Assembly: GCA_034401135.1 (NCBI GenBank)
Contig: JAWZSP010000004.1
Span: forward strand, 744,001-808,000
Source: Volutella citrinella
Taxonomy: Eukaryota > Ascomycota > Sordariomycetes > Hypocreales > Nectriaceae
Length of the DNA stretch: 64,000 bases
Reading direction: 5' to 3'
Numbering within the stretch: position 1 is the first letter of the stretch; each line of letters starts with the position of its first letter. Shown here in pieces: positions 21,901 through 33,510 of this stretch. A model generated the notes under the pieces. It worked only from the letters and a program-made list of their open reading frames with translations. It did not search any database and was not told the DNA's origin. Made by a program: the position numbers and the translations under genes.

Positions 21901-23594
21901 ATTTGTGGAGAGGCGAGGGCAGGATCCCTCAGTTATGCGTGCTGTTTCATCGCCTGCAGCCGCCGCGGAGGTGAGACGCGCCCAAACCCGGGACCCTGGG
22001 CGAGGAATTCATTCAATTTGCCAGAAGCTACGCGCCGAACGGGAACCTGCTGAACCAGACGGAGGACAAAGAGGGATACGACGCGAGTGGGAAATACGGG
22101 AATAGCTGCAAGCGCTACTGCGCTGGAAACGCCGTCGTGCAGCACATGCCATCAGGTGGATGCACGCTGCAATAGTGGCTGCTTGGCATGGGTTTGGCGC
22201 CGCCGGTGGTGGTGGTGCTATCAGTCATTGACGTCTCAATCTCAAGCTGCTTTGTGCTCCGCTGATCATCAGGCGATCCAGTGCCAGAGGACAGCCTGCT
22301 CCGAGGCCATCAAGCCATCCTCCCCCCACCACCCACAAGCCGTCCTGCCGTCCAACTCCCGCAGAAAAGGTTCCTTGGCATCGGCGACTGTGACGACCAT
22401 CAATCCAACTTGGGCTTGGCCGCTTGGAGTAAAGCGTGACGCCTTTCCTACAGCACTAGCAAGCTCCCATGCGGCTCTACCTCCAAAAGGTGACGTAGAA
22501 CAATTATGCTGTTCAAGGTGTTACGGGTTTTACTTGGTCGTAGTAGCTGTAATTGCTTGTCGTCAAAGATCCAAGTGCTACGGGCCATGCGCTGCACTGA
22601 GCCCATTCTGGCACATTCAAGGCGAGAAGACCCCTTCGCACTCAGGCGTGACGCTGTGACGTATGTAGCCTGCGATGGTGGTGCCGCCGCATATGCATGG
22701 AACCTAAGTCGCTGGGGAGGGGGGTGTGGCTTGCCAACTCAGCAGGGAGAGGCAGGCGCAGCACCCCCACCCCTTGTTCCCGTCCTTCTCCCCTGTGTTG
22801 CTGTGGCTAGAATGGTATTGAAGAATTCACCAGCTCAGCAGGGTCAGAGGGCAGGCTGGTGAAGGAGGCTTGGCCTTGACCAGCACGGGGACGCCCATGC
22901 CGTGCACCCAAATCGACAGCCTGTGGCGGTCGGTGGTCATGATGGTTGCTGGGACCAGATCATCGTTCCAGTCTTTGCCAGATTTGTACTGCCGCTGCTG
23001 CTCGCGGTGGTCCGAGACAAGTTGTGATGGCTTATTAGGTGGCTTGCTCCACGACGTCCACTCTCCCTCCGTCCTTTGCTCAAACATCAATCAACCGTGT
23101 CCGAGCTCAAGCCCTTCCGACTACTAATGCTAATTTAATCCCCTTGGGCTCCTCCCGTGAGCACCCTTCATTGCGTGTCCAGCTCTGTTCGCCCACTAAC
23201 CATCCAGTCAGTCTCCTAGCCGCTCTGCCAAGTGGGCTACTGCTTCTCGACGCACCTGCCTTGTAATTTACCTGGCACGCACCCGCCCCGCCGGACGTGA
23301 CGCCTCGACTGTCGCGACGCACACCCCCTGCTGCAGCGCTGCTTCCAACTCCTGCCCTGCTTGCTGCCGTCTTGTCAAGCTCCACCCTCGCCCCTCCCAG
23401 CCAAGTCTATAACCATAAACCACCGACCTCACCCTTGAACGTCTCTCCCGCCCGTTTCGTTTCGCCTCGCAACAGCATCGACAGGTTTCGTTGCGCACCC
23501 TACTTGCTCGCCGGCTCCCCGCCGAGTCCAAACCGAACCCGGCACATCGTCTCGACGCGACTAACGAGCTCCCTCGGGAGTCAAACCACCCATC
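18969..23594. other. Long gene-free region (4.6 kb)
   Basis: The first 50 bp still look like a decayed repeat unit of the upstream gene. 19100-19800 is AT-rich. The rest has only short open frames without motifs on either strand. The last ~500 bp before the channel gene are C- and T-rich, as in a transcribed leader. I see no tRNA, rRNA or mobile element. Confidence 0.45.
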
Positions 23595-26474
23595 ATGGGC
23601 AACTTCATTAGTTGGCTGAACACGAATATGCCCAAGGATGACAACATTGGGTCAGCGGCGGGACCTCCCCAGCCCCAGTCCATCTCCGGTACGGCCCTCT
23701 TGTCAACTCGTGCGCTGGCGATGCTAGCAGCACCAGTATTGGCATCTCTTTCGAAGCTGGGTGCGATGACTGACACATGAACTTTGTCTAGGCATGGTGG
23801 CGACCCTGATCCCCGTCCTCATTATTTCTGCAATCTACCTCGTCATCTTCCTCGTTTTCAGGAAGTCCAACAGGCGTTTCTATGCGCCCAGAACCTATCT
23901 GGGCTCGTTGAGAGAGCAGTATGATCCCCTCCGCTTGCAATGCCTCACATACGAGGCTGTAGCATGGCTATTAACAATGTATTAGCGAGCGAAGCCCTGA
24001 GCTTCCCGACGGATGGTTTGCCTGGATCGGCACCGTCTGGAAGACCCCCGACGCCTACGCCCTTTCGCACCAGAGCCTCGACGCATACCTCTTTATCCGC
24101 TACCTGCGAATCTGCTGCACCATCTGCTTTGTCAGTCTCTGCATTACCTGGCCTATCCTATTCCCAATCAACGCGACTGGCGGTGGTGGGAGGTCCCAGC
24201 TTGAGGTTCTGTCCTACGGCAACGTCAACATTGAGAAGAATGGTGCGCGCCTCTACGCCCACGTTTTCGTGGGATGGGTCGTCTACCTCTTCGTCATGTA
24301 CATGATCCTTCGCGAGTGCATCTTTTACATCAACGTTCGCCAAGCATTCCTTCTTACTCCCCAGTACTCTAAGCGTATCTCGTCTCGCACCGTGCTCTTC
24401 ACTTCGGTCCCCGACGAGTTTCTCGACGTCGCCCGCATTCGCAACCTTTTCAAGGACTCGGTCAAGAACGTTTGGCTTGTCGGCGACACCAAGGAGCTGG
24501 ACGAGATCATCGAGGACCGAAATGACGCTGCCATGAAGCTAGAGAAGGGCGAGGTGAAGCTGCTGAAGCTGGTCAACAAGGAGCGCATCAAGGCTGCAAA
24601 GAAGTCCGGCCAAGCTCCCGAGAGGCCCGCCGGCCATGCCGACACCGAGACTGGCAACATTGCTGCCCGCTGGATTCCCGACTCGAAGCGCCCTACCCAC
24701 AGACTTGGTCCCCTTGGCCTTGTTGGCAAGAAGGTCGACACTATTGAGTGGGGCCGCGAAGAGCTAAACAAGGTCATTCCCAAGGCTGAGGCTGCGCAGG
24801 CCGATTTCTTGGCCGGCAACTTCAAGAAAGCCAACGCTGTCTTTGTCGAGTTCTACACCCAGACCGATGCCCAGACCGCTTACCAGACCGTTACCCACCA
24901 CCATGCCCTCCACATGTCCCCCCGATACATCGGCGTTCAGCCTAGCGAAGTCGTGTGGAAGAGCCTGTCTATCCCCTGGTGGCAGCTTTTTGTCCGTCAG
25001 TATATTGTCTACGGCTTTATCGCAGCCATGGTCATTTTCTGGGCCATCCCAGTCGGTATCGTTGGTCTGATTGCTCAGGTCAACACGCTAAAGAAGATCC
25101 CCGGTCTGACCTGGATTGGCGATATCCCTTCAGTCATTCTTGGAGTCGTTTCCGGTCTTCTCCCGGCGGTTGCTCTGTCTATTCTCATGTCTCTTGTGCC
25201 TGTCATCATGCGACTCTGTGCCAAGTTTTCCGGTGCAGTATCGCTGTCGCAGGTCGAGCTCTTCACCCAGAACGCCTACTTCTTCTTTCAAGTTGTGCAG
25301 GTCTTCCTCATCCGAACCATGGTGGATTCGGCATCGAACGTCCTCGTGTCCATTGCCCAGAATCCCGGAATGGTCTTCCAGATGCTGTCTACCGCCATCC
25401 CCACATCATCCAACTTTTACATCTCGTACTTTATCGTCCAGGGATTGACTATTGCCGTCAGCGTTCTCACCCAGGTCGTTGGCTGTATTATCTTCCGCGT
25501 TCTGTACAAGTTCCTTACAGGAACCCCTCGCTCCATGTATACCAAGTGGACGACTCTCAGCAGCCTTCTCTGGGGAAGCCTGTTGCCTGTTTACACGAAC
25601 ATCGCCGTGATCAGTGAGTGACCTTCTCCCACTGCCTGATAGTAGTTGCTAATCGTTTACAGGCATTACCTACTGCATCATCGCCCCGCTCATGCTCTTC
25701 TGGTCCACTATTGGAATGGGACTGTTCTATCTTGCTTACCGCTATAACATTCTCTTCGTCACCGACACAACTGTCGACACCCGCGGACTCATCTACCCTC
25801 GTGCTCTGAAGCAGCTGTTTGTTGGCCTCTACCTCGCTGAGGTCTGCATGGTTGGCATGTTTGCCGTCTCCAAGGCAATTGGACCCGCCGTTCTCATGGC
25901 CATCTTCCTCGTCTTCACCATTCTGTTCCAGATTACCATTTCCAAGGCTCTTGACCCGCTTTTGTACAGCCTGCCTCGGTCGCTACAGGTCGAGGAGGAG
26001 GTTATCCAGCGCAGCCAGCAGGGATCCGATATGGAGGAGGGCCGACACGAGGCCAAGGCCGAAGGCGAAGGCAGCAAGGGCCATATTGGACAGACACTGG
26101 GCAAGTTCGCCCCTGGTGGCTCCGACAGTGTGCAGAAGAAGGGCAACTTTTTTATGAAGTGGCTCAAGCCCTGGGTCTACGCCGACTATGCTACCCTGCG
26201 CAACCTGGTACCCCACGACCTGGGCGCTGAGGTCGAGCGTCAGTACACGGATGAGGTTGAAGCCAGCGCCTACTGGCCCCCCTCGGCGACCAGTGCGACA
26301 CCCATCCTCTGGATCCCCGAGGACCCGGCTGGCGTGTCCAAGCAGGAGGTGGCCTTGACGAGCAAGGTGATCCCGATCACCGACGAGGGTTGCAGCTTGG
26401 ATGACAAGAACAACATTGTCTGGGACACAGAGGGAGCACGACCCCCCATCTGGAACGAGAAGATTTACTACTAG
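23595..26474 (+). CDS. CSC1/RSN1-type (OSCA/TMEM63) cation channel
   Basis: Four exons (23595-23688, 23792-23918, 23986-25613, 25663-26474) give 886 aa, with each intron supported by restored family sequence (SGMVATLIPV, REHERSPELPDGW, AVISITYCIIAP). The order is that of the DUF221 family: a membrane segment at about 33-55 (LIPVLIISAIYLVIFLVF) and two more in the N-terminal domain, a cytosolic domain of about 180 residues, the seven-helix RSN1_7TM core in the exon 3-4 region, and a long cytosolic C-terminus with the conserved WIP segment (ILWIPEDPAGVSKQEV). Relatives are osmo- or mechano-gated calcium-permeable channels of the plasma membrane; several yeast members act in secretion or sporulation. 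The subgroup is not fixed by sequence alone. Confidence 0.92.
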
Positions 26475-28332
26475 AGAGGAAGCAGGATGACTATTGCGAG
26501 ATACCCCAAGCTGATTGACCGTCTGCGACGAGATGGCTCAAGCCTATGAGCCAGAGAAGGACAGACGGAGTGGAAATTGTTACTATTAGGTACTAGTATC
26601 GGTGTTGGCATATTATTCTGGAGACGGTTTTCTTTGTTATCTAAAATATCGAGTCACAGTTTTAATGCACGCACGATTTGATGAATGACCTGATGGATGC
26701 TCGTTGTGAAGGCACCGAATCATTAGTGAAAGTCCTGGACATGTAGGATGTCTGTGCCACTCTAGAATGTCCTGGGCACTGGTTGGAGTGTGGACTGTGT
26801 GGCAAGCCACCCCCCAAGAAAAAACATGAGACGCTGCTCTCCGAGACAGCGTTGCGGGATGAGAGGCGGTGATTGGACAATGGCTCACTGCAGCCTGGTC
26901 GAGGGCTGTTGCAAGGCCGGGAATTAAGGGAAGGGTCGAGAAGCGAAAGCACAGCGAATGAAAGATTGGCTGGGAGGATGCATCTCCCTCGCCGGGTGGC
27001 AGACGAGGTTGCCGTGGTACGAGTTTCCGGGACGGTTGTTGTGGTGAATGGGCGAAGTTAAACAGGGATGGGCGCTGCGGAAAGGTCTGGGGCCCGCCAC
27101 AGCTCGCGCCACAGCTGGGACACCGCAGCCAGTGGCACCCGCTCTCCACCTGGCGAGAAGGGCCACGGCACGAGTTTGATCGTTGGTGGGGATAGAAAAG
27201 TGCGGGCAAAATTAGGTAGAGCGGCAGTCTGCTATCCGCGAAATGCTATTATCCTCCGCGCGTCATCATTGTTGGACTCTGGTGGTCTCGTCTGAATGGT
27301 GCTGATTGGGTTGGTGGCGTCGCACCCAACTCCCACAGGATAAAGCACATGTGACAGGGAAGCTATCGGCGCTAGTGGGCCGTGCTAGGGGTGTGTTAGG
27401 GAGGGCTAGCCAGTGGCAGCCAGTTGGAGCTGGTGGCAGGCCCCGCGTGTCCCACCACCATTCACCATCTTTATCCGCGTCGCCATGGCAACCACGGCCA
27501 TTGCACCCACAACATTCACCCACAATCGCAGCATTCGCCCAGCGACGCTGCGTGCCGTCGCGGCTTCGAATGCCTAGCCGCGAGCTGCCTGCCCTCCCAT
27601 TGGCGCTTGCCCACGAGACCCTGTTCCACATCGGCGCATGTTGAGCTCCATTCTGCTGCGAACGGTCAGACGAAGCCTCTCCCACGCAGCGCCGTCCGTC
27701 TCGTCTACGCACTCTGTTTCGCTGCTTCCAAGGAGCCTAAACCCTGGATCGAGACCAGAGACGGGCCCGGTGATGGGGATCCCTGTCTTGGCTTCTCAGA
27801 AACCCTGTTCTGTGTCCCCCCAAGCCCTTCACCTGTCGACTGCTGCCCACCAGGCGGCCTGATAACGAGACCTGGCCCCAAGCAGGCACTTGCCGCACGC
27901 CGCTCCCTCTCTCATCAGCAAAGACGCACCGTCGACGACTCACGGACCATTGGACTTTTCTTCTGGTTGATGCGCACCCCCGGAGGAGTCCATTGCACAG
28001 CAGCAGACAGGACGAGTCTGAGCTATTCTATCCTTATTGACAATAGCCAACGCTGAAGAAGTGACGACGCCCGTGCTCCCGCCGAGGAAAGGTGAAGTGA
28101 AGAGGAAGTGAGCCAAGTGAGACGAACATCAGCCAACACACTACTCCTCTCTGCGCCATTGACCGAAACGCCATTCACCCACCGCCGGCAATGAGGATCT
28201 GAGTCGCTTCAGGTTACCAGGGCGGTGGATGACTACAGCAAGGTTGCAGACGACCAGGCCGTACCTTTTCCACCGAGACAGCCTCCCGTCAAGAGCCAAC
28301 TTCAACACTTCGATTCAGCTCGAGCCAGGGCC
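26475..28332. other. Intergenic region
   Basis: About 1.85 kb between the channel and the kelch gene. No exon is supported. Open frames at 27424-28056 lack motifs and look fortuitous. The 108 bp before 28333 are open in the frame of the kelch gene but contain no ATG. Confidence 0.45.
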
Positions 28333-31300
28333 ATGGCCTCGACTTCAAATATGGCTCGTCACATAATCAAGCGAGCGGCCGCGGCGGCCCTTCTCCTCAT
28401 CACCTCTACTCTCGCCATTGCGCCGACCTTCCCCTACGTTCCTACCCAGATCTTGATGCCCGGCTTCGCCTGCGCCTCTCCCGGTGTGCCCTGCGAGGGC
28501 GACGACGTCGCATACATATTCAGCGAGGCCGACAGCGGCGGCATCGAGTTCCGCTCCTTCAACTTCTCCTCTGGCGTCGACGCCAATGTCAACCTCACCA
28601 AGGCGTCGGGCGACTTGCCCTTCCTAAATAACGAGTCCAACTCAACCGCATTCGGCGCGGCCCGTACGGCCAACGGCACGGTCCTCGTCTATGCCGGTGA
28701 CTGCGCTAGCCCTGGCGGCTCTGTCTGGGGCTTTAATCCGCGGACTGGAGCCTGGACGAAGAGAAATCTGGGAGACAATACAGACGCCACCAGGGCGCCA
28801 TACTTCCTGGGCGGTACTGTTGCTTTCTCGTCGACGCTCGCCCCAAACATGGACCAGCCGTCGCTATATACCTATGGTGGCATGTGCAGTGCGCCTCAAA
28901 AAAGCTCCGAGGGCTGGCAGGCCGCCGGCAATTACACCAAGTCAATGCTTCGCCTTGCCCCAAATAACGCCAAAGACCAGGGCGCAACTTATTCCCTGGG
29001 GGTGGCCTCGAGCGGCGGACCACGCACTGCCATCGCCGGGTTCACCCTCACTGGCCTGACGCCGTCGATAGCCAATAAGTCCGGTATCGTCACGCAGCAG
29101 GCCAGCTATGTGCTGCTTGGCGGACACTCTGAGACAGCATTTATCAACATGAGCACCGCTGCGGTGTGGAATCTTCCAGCCGAGACGTGGTCCTATATCT
29201 CCATCCAGGCTCCTGTAGTGGACGTTCGCAAGGATCTGGCCGTTAAGGCGAACACCAATCAGCGCCGGGCTACGACTACTATCGACAATGTCTACAGCCG
29301 ATCCGGACACACCGCCATCATGAATGAGGATGGCACTGCCATTGTCGTGTTGGGCGGTTGGGTAGACAATGTCGGTATGCCTGCCGAGCCCCAGCTTGCG
29401 GTTCTTGAAATGGGCGAGACGTACGACTCGTGGAAGTGGACCATCCCCCCAACGCAGCCCGATCAAGGAATCTACGGTCATGGTGCGGCGATACTACCCG
29501 GCAACGTCATGATGGTCTATGGCGGATGGGAAATTGCCGCCGACAAGGGCCTCAAGGCCAAGCGACAGTCGGCTTCCTCGGCTCGATTCTTCAACCTCAC
29601 CTCCATGTCGTGGACCGAGACCTATAAGAACCCTACCGCCGCTCAAAGTGGGCACTCTGATAGCGGGAGCGCGCCTTCATCTGGTGGGGGGCCCGACCCG
29701 AAGCGCCTTGGCCTAGGCCTAGGTCTCGGATTCGGCCTAGCCATCATTTTGGCTGTGATTGTAGCCACGGTGTGTTTGTGCCGGAAGCGTAAGAATCGCC
29801 GTGATTCGCGTGACCAGCCTATCCGGGCCCTTTCGCAAGACGCCAGTCACTTTCTTCAGGATACTGACGAGATGAGGGAGCGCGAAAACGACCCTTGGGG
29901 CCTTGGACGATGGAGCAGAAGCAAGGAGACATACGGTGAGGACCGTTCGCTGGGCTACGAATCCCTGCGCGGCAACCGTGGAGATAACTTTGCTGGAGCT
30001 CTGCCTGGCCTCCACATCCCTCGAAAACCCGTGACAAGACAGTCGCCCTCGGGCTATGTGCCGACGGCCACTCGGCCTACCAGCTTCGTTGCCGGCCAAG
30101 GACACACCCCTGGCGAGATTCACCCCATCTATGAGGACGATGAAGAGGAGTCGTATCACCGACGCAGTACCCAGCTCGTCCGGACCCCAACGAAAGACCT
30201 GGACGACCCATTTGCAACTCCCACCACCACGGCTGTCCCCGCCCCCCTGTTCTCTGGCGGTCGTGCCTCGGCGGCACCAAGCCCTGAAGGCCAACCGCGA
30301 CATGATCCCGAGGTTCAAGATTGGGTGTCAGATGTAGACGCTGCCGATGCGCTCCTCGCCCGGATGGGCAGTCGCCATGGTCGCACCTCTCCTACTCGGC
30401 GGAACTCTTCCCGCGCTGCGGCTTCTCGCGATGACGAGTCTCGAAGCGGCTCCAACCTGTCCGAGTCGGCGCGAAGTGCCGTCGACAGCCTGAAGTTGAG
30501 AGAAAGCGGTCGATGGCTCCCACCTCTTGGTCCGTCAATCTGGGGAGGCAACACTGACCACCCAAAACCTGGGAGCTCGTCATCGAGCAGCTATAACACT
30601 GCTCGCTCTTCGTTCGGTGCACTCCAGGCTGAAGGCCCTTCGCTGCTGATGGGCGGTCAAAGTGGCGGCTATGAAGAGGACGAGATGCAGCCACCAGGAT
30701 CCCCATCCAAGTCCAAGCCTCGCCGGGGCTGGCTGGGGTCCTTGCGACGCGTCTTCTCCAACTCGAGCACACCGACATCCTCGAATGAAGACATGGCCAA
30801 GGTGCGGAGGTCGTTTGACCAGGAGCCTGTGGGAGGCGACTACGAACCTGGGCTCGTGGGCCTGCGTGCTGAGCTGCTTAGGCGGAAGCAAGGCCGCCAG
30901 GCCTGGGAGGAGGGTCTTGTTACGGCTGGCGAAGGTCCCACAGGGACCAAGACGGCCATGACGGGCGGACCAGGTGGGGAGATGACTGGTAACGAGTCGG
31001 ACTGGGATATTGAGCGAGCTGTGGAGCAGCGACTGGTCCAGGTCATGTTTACTGTTCCTCGAGAGCGCCTTCGTGTCGTTAATGGCGATGAGAATGAAGG
31101 CGAGATCGACGAGGAGCTACCAATGCAGCCCCAGAGAGCTGTGCTGGTCGACCCTCATTCCGACACACACGAGACGAGCGATCTCGGCAGCTTCCGCGGG
31201 AAGAGCCCCGTGCTTGGACACCGGCGGATGGAAAGTGTCGATGAGGATGAGAAGTTGGAGGAGCAAATTGAGGAGCTCATGGACGAGAAGACCCGACTCC

Positions 31301-31740
31301 ATGACGATGGGGATACTGCAGACATGAAGCCAGCCTCAGACCCAGTTCAAGAGTCGAAGACGCGGCGTCATCTACAACCGATCCGACCTCTTTTCATCCA
31401 GAGCTCCCCTTCGCCAACGCAATTCGACGATGACGACACTCGCGTTGGCAGCGGACATGTCAGCCCCATGAGTGAGCGATCACACCTGGGCGGACACTCG
31501 CGGAGCCATTCCCGCACTGGAGGTGCCGCGGCTTTTATGCACCACCTCGAGCTCTCCCCCTTGGAGCAGCACTTTTCACACTCAACGGATGGCGGCTCAA
31601 TTGGAGCGCGATCATCCGGGATCGTGATGGAGGCGCAGGCCGTGCCGATGACCCGTGAGCGTCCAAAGACAAAGGTGCTCGCCATGGTGGATAGTTTTGA
31701 GAGCCTGAGCCGCGAGGGAAGCCCCGTGCGGGACAAGTGA
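28333..31740 (+). CDS. Kelch/beta-propeller single-pass membrane protein with long disordered tail
   Basis: An intronless 1135-aa protein. The first in-frame ATG is at 28333 and gives a signal peptide (RAAAAALLLITSTLAIAP). An ectodomain of ~420 residues follows, with kelch-type blades (VLLGGHSETAF, VVLGGWVDNVG, VMMVYGGWEI; each GG preceded by hydrophobics) and many N-x-S/T sites. One membrane helix lies at about 458-483 (GLAIILAVIVATVCLC), followed by a basic stop (RKRKNRR). The cytosolic tail of ~650 residues is Ser-, Arg- and acid-rich and mostly disordered, with a short acidic coiled stretch (DEDEKLEEQIEELMDEKTR). This architecture occurs in fungal surface proteins of unknown function; a sensor or adhesion role is inference. 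Confidence 0.85.
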   Translation: MASTSNMARHIIKRAAAAALLLITSTLAIAPTFPYVPTQILMPGFACASPGVPCEGDDVAYIFSEADSGGIEFRSFNFSSGVDANVNLTKASGDLPFLNNESNSTAFGAARTANGTVLVYAGDCASPGGSVWGFNPRTGAWTKRNLGDNTDATRAPYFLGGTVAFSSTLAPNMDQPSLYTYGGMCSAPQKSSEGWQAAGNYTKSMLRLAPNNAKDQGATYSLGVASSGGPRTAIAGFTLTGLTPSIANKSGIVTQQASYVLLGGHSETAFINMSTAAVWNLPAETWSYISIQAPVVDVRKDLAVKANTNQRRATTTIDNVYSRSGHTAIMNEDGTAIVVLGGWVDNVGMPAEPQLAVLEMGETYDSWKWTIPPTQPDQGIYGHGAAILPGNVMMVYGGWEIAADKGLKAKRQSASSARFFNLTSMSWTETYKNPTAAQSGHSDSGSAPSSGGGPDPKRLGLGLGLGFGLAIILAVIVATVCLCRKRKNRRDSRDQPIRALSQDASHFLQDTDEMRERENDPWGLGRWSRSKETYGEDRSLGYESLRGNRGDNFAGALPGLHIPRKPVTRQSPSGYVPTATRPTSFVAGQGHTPGEIHPIYEDDEEESYHRRSTQLVRTPTKDLDDPFATPTTTAVPAPLFSGGRASAAPSPEGQPRHDPEVQDWVSDVDAADALLARMGSRHGRTSPTRRNSSRAAASRDDESRSGSNLSESARSAVDSLKLRESGRWLPPLGPSIWGGNTDHPKPGSSSSSSYNTARSSFGALQAEGPSLLMGGQSGGYEEDEMQPPGSPSKSKPRRGWLGSLRRVFSNSSTPTSSNEDMAKVRRSFDQEPVGGDYEPGLVGLRAELLRRKQGRQAWEEGLVTAGEGPTGTKTAMTGGPGGEMTGNESDWDIERAVEQRLVQVMFTVPRERLRVVNGDENEGEIDEELPMQPQRAVLVDPHSDTHETSDLGSFRGKSPVLGHRRMESVDEDEKLEEQIEELMDEKTRLHDDGDTADMKPASDPVQESKTRRHLQPIRPLFIQSSPSPTQFDDDDTRVGSGHVSPMSERSHLGGHSRSHSRTGGAAAFMHHLELSPLEQHFSHSTDGGSIGARSSGIVMEAQAVPMTRERPKTKVLAMVDSFESLSREGSPVRDK

Positions 31741-32399
31741 GCTGTGACGATACCCGATCCGAATATTTATTGGAGATTTTCAGCCCCTCGACAAGCGTCT
31801 TGAGGAGGCACTTTTACTTTTCGATCCTCAATAGCACAACACGGGCAGCCAAAGTGGCGTGGCCCTGGAACCTGGAGGCTAATTACGGGTACCATTGTAT
31901 TTTACGCGACGGATTCTGATGGTATGTATGTATGGATGTATGTATGTATGCCAGCCTGTATATGCGGGAACGACGTCGCCCAGGCGATTGGAACGAAGGA
32001 ATGGGATGGCGATGGTCCAGTACGGACAGACCTTGGGAGCCCGGGCGGCGGATCTTGCTTTGGGGGGAGCTCACTCTGGGATTGGCTTATGGGGGTTTGG
32101 GAGTTTGACCATGTGGATAGCAATTGAGATGTTTTGTCTGAACAATGGCGGTGTAATTTTGCTGTGAAGTGAAGCATTGGCTGCTCGTCGATGTTGCGGG
32201 CAGCGAGACGTTTGGCATCGAGGCGCAGCAACTCTCGTTGGATAGAAAGACCAGCGTGCGGCTGAGATGATTCCCAGGACACGCAGACACGTGACGGCAA
32301 GTGGCTCACTCTTGCTGCCTGATGAGTGATGGGCGGGTGCGGCTTGAAGCAATCCCCTTCCATCAATCCCATCAACATGCTGCAGGTTACTCGGCTGAC
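31741..32399. other. Intergenic region with a TATG microsatellite
   Basis: The 3' flank of the kelch gene. An imperfect (TATG)n run lies at 31922-31950. No exon is supported before the HET remnant. Confidence 0.5.
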
Positions 32400-33510
32400 A
32401 TGGCCCTCTGCGCCCAGTGTGCGCGGATCAATATCGAGAGTCTCTTCCAGCTCGCAAAGTCAGACTCGAAAAGCCCGCGACATGTCGACGTCCGAGGCTC
32501 CCTTGTCTGTGGTTACTATCCGGACCTGATCAGTGCCGTTTCTGGACGGGCGTCTTCTGACGTCTATAACACGGGTTGGTAGGGGCACTCTCTCAATGAC
32601 CTCGCACTGGCGATGCTTCAACTGGCACTCTCTGAGCCAGGACTTGGACAGGTTCGTGGCTCTGAGCCATTGCTGGGGCGGTCCAGTTCGGCATGCCTCG
32701 CCCGCCGTTGCACCTCAATCGCTTCCTCGTGAAGCCAAACGAGAGGAGCTACCGCCGCATGTACTTTGATCACACGTCCTTCTTTGACCAGTACTACAAG
32801 CTGATCGGCTCCTATACCGCTCGGCAGCTGACTGTAGCGGCGGACAAGCTACCAGCCATGTCGTCCATAGCGGCCCGGATTGGGCAGGGATTCAAGGACA
32901 GGGCCATCTCGGCGGTGTACCTGGCCAGCCTCTGGGACATACATGTCGATTTCGGGCTGCTATGGTACGCGTGAGATGGCTTTGCAAGACACCGCGAGAA
33001 ATACCGCTGCCCGTCGTGGTCGTGGGCCGTCACCGATGATGCCGTCGTCCGGCCGGTCGCAAATGATCGCTCCTACACGAGATTTACCCTCATCGAGCAC
33101 GACGTCATACCCCGAAGCACTACCGTAAAACCTCAGCAAATTGGCGAACAGGGGTTACCATTAGTGATACTATCCATAGTAACCCCCAGGAAATCTAAGC
33201 CTGAGCATTCTGGTTTGATAGATGCAGCAAAACGGAGTCACTAAAGTCGAACCCCTATGCGCCAATTCGCTGAGTTTTTACGGTATCCTTCTACATAGTA
33301 GGCGCTGATAGCGACTATCAAACGCCTCTCGGGGATCATCATCTCCTGTATTTACAGGGAGTATCAGGGTCTTCAAAAGCAAGGAAAGCGGGCACTTGTA
33401 TTGATGTATCGTGGCTTTCTTCTTGCGATATTATTGGGAAGCGCAAATTCGTGGCGTTCATGCTTGGACAAAACTTTTGGGGTCTGCCTTGTCTGCCTCC
33501 GTATGCATAG
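32400..33510 (+). pseudogene. HET-domain (heterokaryon incompatibility) pseudogene, interrupted by a MITE
   Basis: Pieces of a HET protein appear in order but in different frames. From ATG 32400 comes ALCAQCARINIESLF. Around 32650-32685, RFVALSHCWGG is the diagnostic opening of the HET domain. From 32762, SFFDQYYKLIGSYTARQLT and DKLPAMSSIAARIG match the conserved post-HET region. Nearly all of the core HET domain between these is missing, so there is an internal deletion near 32690-32760. At 32972 a TGA stands where CGA would give YARDGFARHREKYRCPSWSW. A TA-flanked element sits at 33121-33285, and after it a segment with DSDYQTPLGDHHLL continues to a stop at 33510. HET proteins trigger cell death after fusion of unlike hyphae; this copy cannot make an intact product. 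Confidence 0.75.
33121..33285. mobile_element. MITE with ~43-bp terminal inverted repeats and TA target duplication
   Basis: The left end begins TACCGTAAAACCTCAGC and the right end, read in reverse complement, TACCGTAAAAACTCAGC. The arms pair over ~43 bp with about eight mismatches. TA dinucleotides bound both sides, as expected for Tc1/mariner-superfamily insertion. The element is 165 bp with the TAs and encodes nothing. An internal GGGGTTAC/GTAACCCC pair strengthens folding. It sits inside the HET pseudogene. Confidence 0.88.

Noticed and set aside
27424..28056. Open frame of 210 codons on the plus strand
   Set aside because: Several overlapping frames of equal length are open here, and none has domain-like text.
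28225..28332. N-terminal extension of the kelch protein
   Set aside because: It would need a GTG start; the first in-frame ATG at 28333 leads straight into a signal peptide.
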